From: Acidovorax sp. NB1
Lineage (GTDB): Bacteria; Pseudomonadota; Gammaproteobacteria; Burkholderiales; Burkholderiaceae_C
Direction: 5' to 3'
DNA length: 64,000 nt
NCBI RefSeq assembly: GCF_005405905.1
Contig: NZ_BJHU01000005.1
Span: 269,867-333,866 of the forward strand
In this document: positions 7,761-15,022 of the stretch, piece after piece
Layout of the letters: each line of letters begins with the position of its first letter
Numbering within the stretch: position 1 is the stretch's first letter
Translations under genes and position numbers: made by a program
Notes under the pieces: generated by a model
What the model was told of the DNA's origin: nothing
What the model saw: only the letters and a program-made list of their open reading frames with translations
Databases searched by the model: none

Positions 7761-8999
7761 TCAGGCGGCGGGGAAAGCCCCCTCCATCGCCTGCTGCAGG
7801 TCGCGCCGCAGGTCCTCCACCGCCTCCAGCCCGATGGAAAAGCGCACCAGCGTGCCCGGTTTCAGGTGGGACGAAGGGCGGCTGCGCATGCTGGCGATGG
7901 TGTAGGGCACCACCAGGCTCATGGGGCCACCCCAGCTGTAGCCCAGCTTGAACAGGCGCAGGCCGTCGCAGAACGCATCCACCTGCTGCTGGGTGTAGCG
8001 CGCGTCGATCATCACGCTGAATAAACCCGCCGCGGCGCCCTGCCCGCCGTCTGCGGCACCACACAGGGCCTTCCAGTGGGCATGGCCGGGGGCGTCTTCC
8101 AGCGCCGGGTGCAGCACCTGGACGATGGCGGGTTGCTGCTGCAACCAACGCGCCAGCGCGCGGGCCGCTTCGTCGTGGGCGCGGTAGCGCAGGCCGATGC
8201 TGGGCAGTGCCCGCAGCACGGCTTCCGCGTCGTTCGCGCCCACGCCCAGGCCCAGCCGCATGTGGGTGAGCTTGATCTTCATGTGCAGGCCCTGGTCGCG
8301 CGTGAGGACGCTGCCCATGAGCACATCGCCCCCACCGCTGGGGTACTTGGTGAGCGCATGGGCAGAAATGTCCACGCCCAGGCTGCCGTCGCCCGTCAGG
8401 TCAAACGGCGCAAACGCCAGGCCCGCGCCCCAGGTGTTGTCCAGCGCGGTGGTCACGCCGCGTGCACGGCAAATGCGCACCTGCTCGCACAGGTCGGGGA
8501 ACTCCATGCTCACCGAGCCCGGCGCCTCCAGCCACACCAGCCGGGTGGCAGACGTGATACGCGCGGCCAGGTCGGCCGGGTCCAGCGGGTCATAGAACGC
8601 ATGGGTGACGCCGAAGCGGGCCAGCTCGCCATTGGCGAAGTCCTTGCCGGGGCCGTAGGCGTTGTCGGGGATCAGCACCTCGTCGCCGGGCTTGAGCAGG
8701 GCCAGCCCCACGTTGGCGATGGCGGCCAGGCCGCTGGGCACCAGCACACACTGCAGGCCGCCTTCCAGTGCGCACAGGCGCTCTTCGAGGATGAAGGTGG
8801 TGGGCGTGCCGTGCAGGCCGTAGGTGTAGCCGCTCTTGTCCTTCCATTCGCGCGATCGCATGGCCGCGACGTTGGGGAAGATGACAGTGGACGCCTTATA
8901 AACCCCGGGCTGGGGGGCTTCAAAACCGGTGGGCGGCAGGTAGTCGTGGTGAACGAGGCGGGTGGCGAGATCGGTGTCGTGGTCTTTCATGGCGGCCAT
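7761..8999 (-). CDS. metC: Cystathionine beta-lyase-like PLP enzyme (Cys/Met metabolism family)
   Basis: This 412-residue protein (409 if the second ATG at 8990, MKDHDTDLATRLVHHDYLPP, is used) has YTYGLHGTPTTFILEERLCALEG, VLVPSGLAAIANVGLALLKP and VWLEAPGSVSMEFPD. ISAHALTKYPSGGGDVLMGS carries the PLP-binding lysine. MetC cleaves cystathionine to homocysteine, pyruvate and ammonia in methionine synthesis. Family relatives (methionine gamma-lyase, cystathionine gamma-synthase) share the fold, so the exact activity is inferred. Neighbours give no pathway context. Confidence 0.85.
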   Translation of the reverse strand: MAAMKDHDTDLATRLVHHDYLPPTGFEAPQPGVYKASTVIFPNVAAMRSREWKDKSGYTYGLHGTPTTFILEERLCALEGGLQCVLVPSGLAAIANVGLALLKPGDEVLIPDNAYGPGKDFANGELARFGVTHAFYDPLDPADLAARITSATRLVWLEAPGSVSMEFPDLCEQVRICRARGVTTALDNTWGAGLAFAPFDLTGDGSLGVDISAHALTKYPSGGGDVLMGSVLTRDQGLHMKIKLTHMRLGLGVGANDAEAVLRALPSIGLRYRAHDEAARALARWLQQQPAIVQVLHPALEDAPGHAHWKALCGAADGGQGAAAGLFSVMIDARYTQQQVDAFCDGLRLFKLGYSWGGPMSLVVPYTIASMRSRPSSHLKPGTLVRFSIGLEAVEDLRRDLQQAMEGAFPAA

Positions 9000-9057
9000 G
9001 GTAGCGCGCCGCCCAGGACAAGCCTGGGCGGCGCGGTGCCTGCGGGCTGCAACGGGT

Positions 9058-9552
9058 TTAGCTGGCGCTTACCACCAGCTGGTTGTTCACAGCGGTGACG
9101 CCGCTGATCGCCTTGGCAATGGTCTCGGCACGGTCACGGGCCACGGTGGAAGGTGCAGGGCCATTCAGCGTGACCTTGCCATTCACGGTGTCCACGTTGA
9201 TCTTGACGGCGCTCAGATCGGGGTCCTTGGCCAGGCCTGCATTCACCTGGGCGGTGATGGTGGCGTCATCAATCGCCCCCTTGGCTGTATCGGCGGCCTG
9301 CTTGGCTGTTGCTTCGGCGCTTGCCGCGCCCTTCTCCATCTTGGTTTCCGCGCTCTGCATCGCGGCCTCGGCCTTGGCGCGGGCATCGGCAGCGGCCTGC
9401 TCGGTCTTCTCCACAGCCGAGTCAAGCCGCTGGCCCACGGTGGGCTCCTCGGTCTTGCTGCAGGCTGCCAGGCCCAGGGCCAGTGCGCTCACAGCCAGCA
9501 GGCTGGCAACGCGGTGGGCGGGGTGGAAGTGGGTGGTCTTCGATGTGTTCAT
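9058..9552 (-). CDS. BON-domain lipoprotein
   Basis: This 164-residue protein has a lipoprotein signal (VSALALGLAAC, with the Cys at about residue 31). A long Ala/Lys/Glu-rich helical linker follows (about 40-85), and then one BON domain: DDATITAQVNAGLAKDPDLS, INVDTVNGKVTLNGPAPS, AISGVTAVNNQLVV. OsmY/DolP-type BON proteins bind phospholipid at the cell envelope and are often stress-induced. The helical linker may span periplasm. Function is inferred from the domain only. Confidence 0.85.
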   Translation of the reverse strand: MNTSKTTHFHPAHRVASLLAVSALALGLAACSKTEEPTVGQRLDSAVEKTEQAAADARAKAEAAMQSAETKMEKGAASAEATAKQAADTAKGAIDDATITAQVNAGLAKDPDLSAVKINVDTVNGKVTLNGPAPSTVARDRAETIAKAISGVTAVNNQLVVSAS

Positions 9553-9715
9553 GCTGTGACTCCTTGCGGTTGAAACATGGGCCCCACTTTAGGCAGCAGC
9601 ACGCGGCCTGCGGGTCGGACAGGGCCGAAGTGCCTGTAGGACGGAGCCGGGACACACCGCCGGATTTCCCCCGACCCATCCCTGCAGAGCGGCCTTGACA
9701 CGCGACAATCGGGCC

Positions 9716-11404
9716 ATGATTTCGCCGTCGCTGACCCGCTGGTTTCCGTTTCTCGCATGGCCCCGCCCCGACCGTCACCTGCTCAAGGGCGAGTTCTGGG
9801 CGGGCATGACGGTGGGCCTGATGCTGGTGCCCCAGGGCGTGGCCTATGCCGCGCTGGCGGGCATGCCCCTGGTCACAGGGATCTACGCCTCGCTGATCCC
9901 GGCGCTGATTGCCGTGCTGTTCAGCGCGTCCACCCGGCTGGGCGTGGGGCCGACGGCGCTCACCAGCCTACTAATTGGTGCGTCGCTCACCGGCCTGGCC
10001 GAGCCCGGCAGTGCCCAGTGGGTGGCCCTGGCGGCGTGGATGGCCATGCTCTCGGGCCTGCTACAGCTGGTGATGGGGCTGGCGCGGTTTGGCTGGCTGC
10101 TCAACCTGGTCACATCGCCCGTGCTCAATGGTTTCACGCAGGCGGCGGCGCTGCTGATCCTGGGCTCGCAGTTGGGTGCGCTCACCGGCCTGCGGGCGGC
10201 GGAATGGAGCACGCTGCTGACCACGCCCTCGCCCGGCCTGTTCGACCTGACAGCTGCTGCCTTCGGGCTGGGCAGCCTGGCGCTGCTGATGCTGGCACGC
10301 CGCTGGAGGCCCAATTTTCCGGCCGCCATCGTGGTGGTGGGCGCAGCGGGTGCGCTGAGCTGGGCCCTGGGGTATGCCGACGCCGGTGGCGCGGTGGTGG
10401 GTTCCCTGCCCTCGGGCCTGCCAGCCCCCTACTGGCCGGGCACCCTGCCCTGGTCCAGCTTTTCTGCCTTGGTCATGCCGGTGCTGGTGGTCACGCTGGT
10501 GAGTTTTCTGGAGACGGCCTCCAGCGCCAAGGTCGAGAGCCAGCGCTCGGGCGAGCAATGGAACGAAAACCAGGACCTGATCGGCCAGGGCCTGGCCAAG
10601 ATCAGCAGCGGCCTGTGCGGGAGTTTTGCCACCAGCGCCTCGTTCTCGCGCTCGGCCATCAACCTGTACGCCGGTGCCAAAAGCGGCTGGGCCACGCTGT
10701 TTGCGCTGAGCCTGGTGCTGGTGGTGCTGTTGTGGCTCACGCCCGCGCTGTACCATGTGCCGCAGTCGGTGCTGGCGGCCGTGGTGGTCACGGCCGTGAC
10801 CAGCCTCATCAAGCCCGGCACGCTGCTGCGGCTGTGGCGGGTGTCGCGGGTCGAGGCCGTGATCGGCGGCATCACCTTCGCCCTGACCCTGGCCACGGCG
10901 CCACGCATGTACTGGGGTGTTCTGGTGGGGCTGCTGATCAACCTGAGCCACTTTCTGTACCAGCGGCTGCATCCGCGCATCATCGAAGTGGGCCTACACC
11001 CGGACGGCAGCCTGCGCGACCGCCACCTGTGGCAACTGCCCCCGCTCGCCCCCCGGCTGCTGGCGCTGCGCATGGATGCCGAACTGGACTTCGCCTCGGC
11101 CAGCGCCCTGGAGCGGCGGGTGGCCGAGCACCTCGCGCAACACCCCGACGTGGTGCACCTGTGCCTGCTGGCCCAGCCCATCAACCGCATCGACGTGACC
11201 GGGGTGGAGACCTTTGCGCAGCTGCTGGGGCTGATGCAGTCCCGGGGCGGAACCCTGCACCTGAGTGGCCTCAAGCTGCCTGCCGAGCAGGTGCTGCGGC
11301 AGGCGGGCCTGCTGGAGCCCCGTGCCGGGCTGGCGATGTACCGCACCGATGCCGACATGCTGGTAGCCATGCAGCAGCTGCCCGAACCCACGCCCAGGGC
11401 GTAG
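9716..11404 (+). CDS. SulP family inorganic anion transporter (sulfate permease type)
   Basis: This 562-residue protein starts at the ATG at 9716 (MISPSLTRWFPFLAWPRPDR). It has a Sulfate_transp membrane domain with GMTVGLMLVPQGVAYAALAG and YASLIPALIAVLFSAS, then SFLETASSAKVESQRSGEQW and SGLCGSFATSASFSRSAIN. A C-terminal STAS domain covers about residues 440-550 (HLCLLAQPINRIDVTGVET). SulP proteins move sulfate, bicarbonate, chloride or other anions; the substrate cannot be told from sequence. It is monocistronic, followed by a diguanylate cyclase. Confidence 0.9.
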   Translation: MISPSLTRWFPFLAWPRPDRHLLKGEFWAGMTVGLMLVPQGVAYAALAGMPLVTGIYASLIPALIAVLFSASTRLGVGPTALTSLLIGASLTGLAEPGSAQWVALAAWMAMLSGLLQLVMGLARFGWLLNLVTSPVLNGFTQAAALLILGSQLGALTGLRAAEWSTLLTTPSPGLFDLTAAAFGLGSLALLMLARRWRPNFPAAIVVVGAAGALSWALGYADAGGAVVGSLPSGLPAPYWPGTLPWSSFSALVMPVLVVTLVSFLETASSAKVESQRSGEQWNENQDLIGQGLAKISSGLCGSFATSASFSRSAINLYAGAKSGWATLFALSLVLVVLLWLTPALYHVPQSVLAAVVVTAVTSLIKPGTLLRLWRVSRVEAVIGGITFALTLATAPRMYWGVLVGLLINLSHFLYQRLHPRIIEVGLHPDGSLRDRHLWQLPPLAPRLLALRMDAELDFASASALERRVAEHLAQHPDVVHLCLLAQPINRIDVTGVETFAQLLGLMQSRGGTLHLSGLKLPAEQVLRQAGLLEPRAGLAMYRTDADMLVAMQQLPEPTPRA

Positions 11405-11507
11405 AACAGCGCCAGACAAGCCCCTGCGCGGGTTTTACCTACACCCCGGGCAGGCGCTCGGGTCGCCCTTGCGCTGGTACACTGCGCAAACTCTCTTTGC
11501 TCCATTT

Positions 11508-12281
11508 GTGTCTGACTCTGCGGCCTCTCATCTGGTAGATCTGCGCGAGCTTCGCCTGGATACTGCTCACGCGCTGGTGGCTCAGGCCGGCGGCAGCGAA
11601 GCAGCGTTGCACCGCGAAGCCCCTTCGCGCTACTTGCAAGGCCTGATTGACGGCCTGTGCGAGCTGTCCCTCAAAGACCCCCTCACCGGCCTGGCCAACC
11701 GCAGGCATTTCCGTGCCGTGCTGGAGCGCGAGATCGACCGCGTGACGCGTTCTGGCGAAGCGGCCCTGCTGCTGATGCTGGACATCGACCATTTCAAGAA
11801 GGTGAACGACACCCACGGCCATCTGGCCGGTGACGTGGTGTTGCAGTCGGTGGCCCGCACGCTCAGCGCCTGTGTGCGCCCCATGGACACCCTGGCGCGC
11901 TACGGCGGCGAGGAATTTGCCGTGGTGCTGCCCGCCTGCCAGGCCGCGTTTGGCCGCGTGGTGGCGGAACGCATCCGCCGCGCCGTGGCCAACACCCCCA
12001 TCCGGATCTCGCCCGGTGTGGAGCTGAACGTGACAGTGAGCGTGGGTGGTGCCTTTGCGATGCAGTGGATCCGCTCGACCACCCTGCTGTGGACCGACCG
12101 CGCCGACCACCAGCTCTACCAGGCCAAATCGGCCGGACGCAACCGCGTCAGCATTGAGGAGCAACCCGACAGCACCGTCAGTGCCGAGGAAAAAAGCCTG
12201 TTGTTTGGCCCGCTCTACACCCCCTCGGGTTGGGGCGACCTGCCTCCGCTGGACCCCAACCCCACAGGCAGCGCCTACTGA
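11508..12281 (+). CDS. Diguanylate cyclase (GGDEF)
   Basis: This 257-residue cytosolic protein has a short N-terminal helix region and a GGDEF domain starting LSLKDPLTGLANRRHFRAV. It contains MLDIDHFKKVNDTHGHLAGD and an active-site ARYGGEEFAVVLP. An RPMD inhibitory I-site lies exactly five residues before GGEEF, so product inhibition is expected. A C-terminal Pro/Ser-rich tail follows. It makes c-di-GMP from two GTP. The GTG at 11508 is my preferred start; an in-frame ATG at 11469 would add 13 residues. The MinD-like gene starts seven bases after its stop, implying one transcript. Confidence 0.85.
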   Translation: MSDSAASHLVDLRELRLDTAHALVAQAGGSEAALHREAPSRYLQGLIDGLCELSLKDPLTGLANRRHFRAVLEREIDRVTRSGEAALLLMLDIDHFKKVNDTHGHLAGDVVLQSVARTLSACVRPMDTLARYGGEEFAVVLPACQAAFGRVVAERIRRAVANTPIRISPGVELNVTVSVGGAFAMQWIRSTTLLWTDRADHQLYQAKSAGRNRVSIEEQPDSTVSAEEKSLLFGPLYTPSGWGDLPPLDPNPTGSAY

Positions 12282-12288
12282 AAGTTAG

Positions 12289-13146
12289 ATGATGAGCGAC
12301 GCGCTGACCCCTCACCCCACCACGCCCGCAGCCCCTGCGGGCCCCGCCACACCCGCCGCCACCACCCCGGACGGCGCCCGCATCATTGCGGTCACCAGCG
12401 GCAAGGGCGGCGTGGGCAAGACCTTTGTTTCCGCCAATCTGGCGGCCGCCCTCACCCGCCGGGGCCAGCGTGTGCTGGTGCTGGACGCCGACCTGGGCCT
12501 GGCCAACCTCGATGTGGTGCTGAACCTGCACCCCAAGATCACGCTGCACGATGTGTTCACCGGCAAGGCCGCGCTGGACGACGCCGTTATTACCGCCCCG
12601 GGTGGTTTTGACGTGCTGCTGGCAGGCTCCGGCATGGTGGAATATTCGCGCCTTACCCCCGAAGTGCGCAACCAGTTCCTGAGCGTGATCCAGGCGCTCA
12701 CCCCGCGCTACGACGTGGTGCTTCTCGACACCGGCGCAGGCATCTCGGATGTGGTGCTGTTCTCGGTGTCGCTGGCCTCCGAGGTGCTGATCGTGGCCAC
12801 GCCCGAGCCCACCTCGCTCACCGACGCCTACGCCGCCATCAAGGTCCTGGCCATGCAGCAAAAGCGCCAGCATGTGCGCATGGTCATCAATCAGGCCGCG
12901 CGCCCAGGCGATGGCCGCGCCATCACGAGCCAGCTGCAGCAGGTGCTCGACCGATTCGTCAGCACCGAATCCGGCCGCCCCATGCGCCTGATCCACATGG
13001 GTGACATCCCGGCCGACCCTTCGGTGCGCGACGCCGTGATGCGTCGCCAGTTGCTGCTGCTGCAAACCCCCGGCTGCCCTGCGGCGCTGGCGATTGCGCA
13101 GCTGGCCAACAAGATAGAGACCACGCTGCTGTCACCTGCAGCCTGA
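12289..13146 (+). CDS. FlhG/MinD-like P-loop ATPase
   Basis: This 285-residue protein belongs to the ParA/MinD superfamily: deviant Walker A TSGKGGVGKTFVSANLAAAL, VLDADLGLANLDVVL (switch region), YDVVLLDTGAGIS (Walker B) and ATPEPTSLTDAYAAIK. The DLGLANLDVVL form resembles FlhG/YlxH proteins that set flagellar number or placement. Its first about 27 residues are Pro/Ala/Thr-rich. No flagellar gene is nearby, so the target is unknown. Direct coupling to a diguanylate cyclase suggests a motility or polarity role linked to c-di-GMP; this is inference. Confidence 0.83.
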   Translation: MMSDALTPHPTTPAAPAGPATPAATTPDGARIIAVTSGKGGVGKTFVSANLAAALTRRGQRVLVLDADLGLANLDVVLNLHPKITLHDVFTGKAALDDAVITAPGGFDVLLAGSGMVEYSRLTPEVRNQFLSVIQALTPRYDVVLLDTGAGISDVVLFSVSLASEVLIVATPEPTSLTDAYAAIKVLAMQQKRQHVRMVINQAARPGDGRAITSQLQQVLDRFVSTESGRPMRLIHMGDIPADPSVRDAVMRRQLLLLQTPGCPAALAIAQLANKIETTLLSPAA

Positions 13147-13194
13147 CCGGCATATGCCAGGGCGCGCCTTGGCCACTGTGCCAACCTGAACCAC

Positions 13195-13212
13195 AGGCCC
13201 GCCAGCGGGCCT
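13195..13212 (+). terminator. Possible Rho-independent terminator after the MinD-like gene
   Basis: The palindrome AGGCCCG-CCAG-CGGGCCT is followed by TTGTGCATTTTT. The stem is strong; the T run is interrupted. It lies in the 84-base gap before trhO, so it may separate the two units. Confidence 0.45.
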
Positions 13213-13230
13213 TTGTGCATTTTTACTGCC

Positions 13231-13980
13231 GTGAACACCACCGACACCGTCCTCAACATCTCCTGCTACAAGTTCGTGCCGCTGCCCGATGCCGCCGCGC
13301 TGCGTGAGCTGCTGCACGAACGCGCGGTGGCCGCCCAGCTCAAGGGCACCATCCTGCTGGCCGAGGAAGGCATCAACTTCTTTCTGGCAGGCCCCGCTGA
13401 TGCCGTGCGGGGTTTTGTCGCGCAGCTGCGCACCGATGCCCGCTTTGCCGACCTGGAGCCCAAAGAGAGCTGGTCGGCCACGGTGCCGTTCCGCAAGATG
13501 CTGGTCAAGGTCAAGCGCGAAATCATCCGCATGGACCACCCCACCATCCGCCCCGCCGCAGGCCGCGCGCCTTCCGTAGACCCAGCCACACTGCGCCGCT
13601 GGCTGGACCAGGGGCATGACGACGAAGGCCGCGAAGTGGTCACGCTCGACACCCGCAACGCCTTCGAGGTGGACGCGGGCACCTTCGACCACGCCATCGA
13701 CTGGCGCATCGACAAGTTCACCCAGTTTCCACCCGCCCTGCGCGCTCACAAGGCCGAGCTGCAGGACAAGACCGTGGTGAGCTTTTGCACCGGCGGCATC
13801 CGCTGTGAAAAAGCCGCCATCCTCATGCGCGAGGAAGGCCTGCCGCATGTCTACCAGCTGGAGGGCGGCATCCTCAAATACTTCGAGCTGACAGACGGCG
13901 CGCACTACCACGGCGGCTGTTTTGTGTTCGACGAGCGCGCCGTGCTGGCCACGGACCTGCGCGCGGCAGAAGGCGAATAG
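13231..13980 (+). CDS. trhO: tRNA uridine(34) hydroxylase TrhO / rhodanese-like UPF0176
   Basis: This 249-residue protein uses a GTG at 13231 ([20 protein letters not shown]). The N-terminal acylphosphatase-like domain includes [19 protein letters not shown] rhodanese domain (about 115-235) has [20 protein letters not shown] and [18 protein letters not shown], with catalytic Cys in CTGGIRC. TrhO makes 5-hydroxyuridine at the wobble position of tRNA. The TAG stop at 13978-13980 lies inside a family A repeat, so the element may have set the present C-terminus. Confidence 0.9.
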   Translation: MNTTDTVLNISCYKFVPLPDAAALRELLHERAVAAQLKGTILLAEEGINFFLAGPADAVRGFVAQLRTDARFADLEPKESWSATVPFRKMLVKVKREIIRMDHPTIRPAAGRAPSVDPATLRRWLDQGHDDEGREVVTLDTRNAFEVDAGTFDHAIDWRIDKFTQFPPALRAHKAELQDKTVVSFCTGGIRCEKAAILMREEGLPHVYQLEGGILKYFELTDGAHYHGGCFVFDERAVLATDLRAAEGE

Positions 13981-14048
13981 CTATCAAATTAATAGCTTAA
14001 AAGCCACACACATCGGTCGGTAGCGGCCATTTTGCCTGAATTTCTGAC
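13976..14048 (+). repeat. Family A dispersed element, copy 3 (provides trhO stop)
   Basis: It reads AATAGCTATCAAATTAATAGC, with perfect 6-base arms (AGCTAT/ATAGCT) around a 7-base spacer. CATCGGTCGGTAGCGGCC and ATTTTGCCTGAATTTC follow. It lies between two convergent genes and includes the stop codon of trhO. Confidence 0.8.
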
Positions 14049-14056
14049 CTATTTCT

Positions 14057-14845
14057 TCAGCCCCCCTGCTGTGCCTGCGCCAGATCGGCGGCACAGGGCT
14101 GCTGCTGCAGGATCTTTCCGTACTCCCCCGACTGGCGCAGCGCCTTCAGCCCCCGGTTGAAGGCCTCCATGCGCTTGGCGCTGGCGGGCAGCTTTTCGCT
14201 CATCATCAGGTGGGTCGTGAAATCGGGCACAAACAGCTTGGGGTGCGCCCGCACACGGCGCGCCTGCTCGCCCGTGAACTTGGCGCCCAGCAGGTCGCAG
14301 GCCACGTTGCGGTCCAGCGGCACCACATCCACGCGGCCCGCCAGCAACTTGTTGAGGTTGCTCACATCGTCGGGCGCCACGTCTGCGCGCAGGGTGCCAT
14401 CCTTCGCCATGCGCCAGAACGCGGGGGTGTAGGTGTAGTCGGCCACCACCCCAATGCGCAGCCCCGCCAGATCCTGCAGGCTGCTCCAGGTGAAGTTCCG
14501 GTCGCTGCGATAAAGAATCTGCCACTGCTCGGTCAGCACGTTGTCGCTGACCAGAAACCCCTTGTCGCGCTCGGCATTGCGGCCCCAGGCGGCGGTGGCG
14601 TCCCACTTGCCGTCGCGTGTCTCCACCAGGGCCCGCGTCCAGGGCAAGAAGACATATTCCACCTGCACCCCCGCCTTGGCAAAGGCCTGGCGCACGATGT
14701 GCAGTGAGATCCCCTGGTCGGGCCGTGCCGCGCTGGCATAAGGTGGCAGCTCGCCGGTGGCAATGCGCAGCGTTTCGGCCTGCACAGCAGCGCCCAAAGC
14801 ACTCGCCAGCAGCAGCCCCCAGAACAGGCAAAGACGGCGTCGCAT
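14057..14845 (-). CDS. Periplasmic solute-binding protein, family 3 type (orphan)
   Basis: The ATG at 14845 gives a 262-residue protein with a clear Sec signal (LCLFWGLLLASALGAAVQA). The mature form starts ETLRIATGELPPYASAARPD and carries SBP_bac_3 features: FAKAGVQVEYVFLPWTRALV, LAGLRIGVVADYTYTPAFW, RVDVVPLDRNVACDL. Such proteins bind amino acids or act as extracytoplasmic sensors. There are no transporter genes beside it. It is divergent from a membrane GGDEF-EAL protein 178 bases away, so a sensory partnership is possible but untested. Confidence 0.85.
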   Translation of the reverse strand: MRRRLCLFWGLLLASALGAAVQAETLRIATGELPPYASAARPDQGISLHIVRQAFAKAGVQVEYVFLPWTRALVETRDGKWDATAAWGRNAERDKGFLVSDNVLTEQWQILYRSDRNFTWSSLQDLAGLRIGVVADYTYTPAFWRMAKDGTLRADVAPDDVSNLNKLLAGRVDVVPLDRNVACDLLGAKFTGEQARRVRAHPKLFVPDFTTHLMMSEKLPASAKRMEAFNRGLKALRQSGEYGKILQQQPCAADLAQAQQGG

Positions 14846-15022
14846 GGTGTGTTCCCTTTTTCCGGCCACGGAGGAAAACAACGTAACCACCTGTGTGCGT
14901 TGTGTCAACTTCCGCACGCCGACATAATGAATGAACCCACCCCGCTGGCAAGATGATTGCTTGCATCCCCTGCAACCCGGCCGTTCAGCCATGGCACCTC
15001 TTCTTTCAAGCCCCCACGGCCC

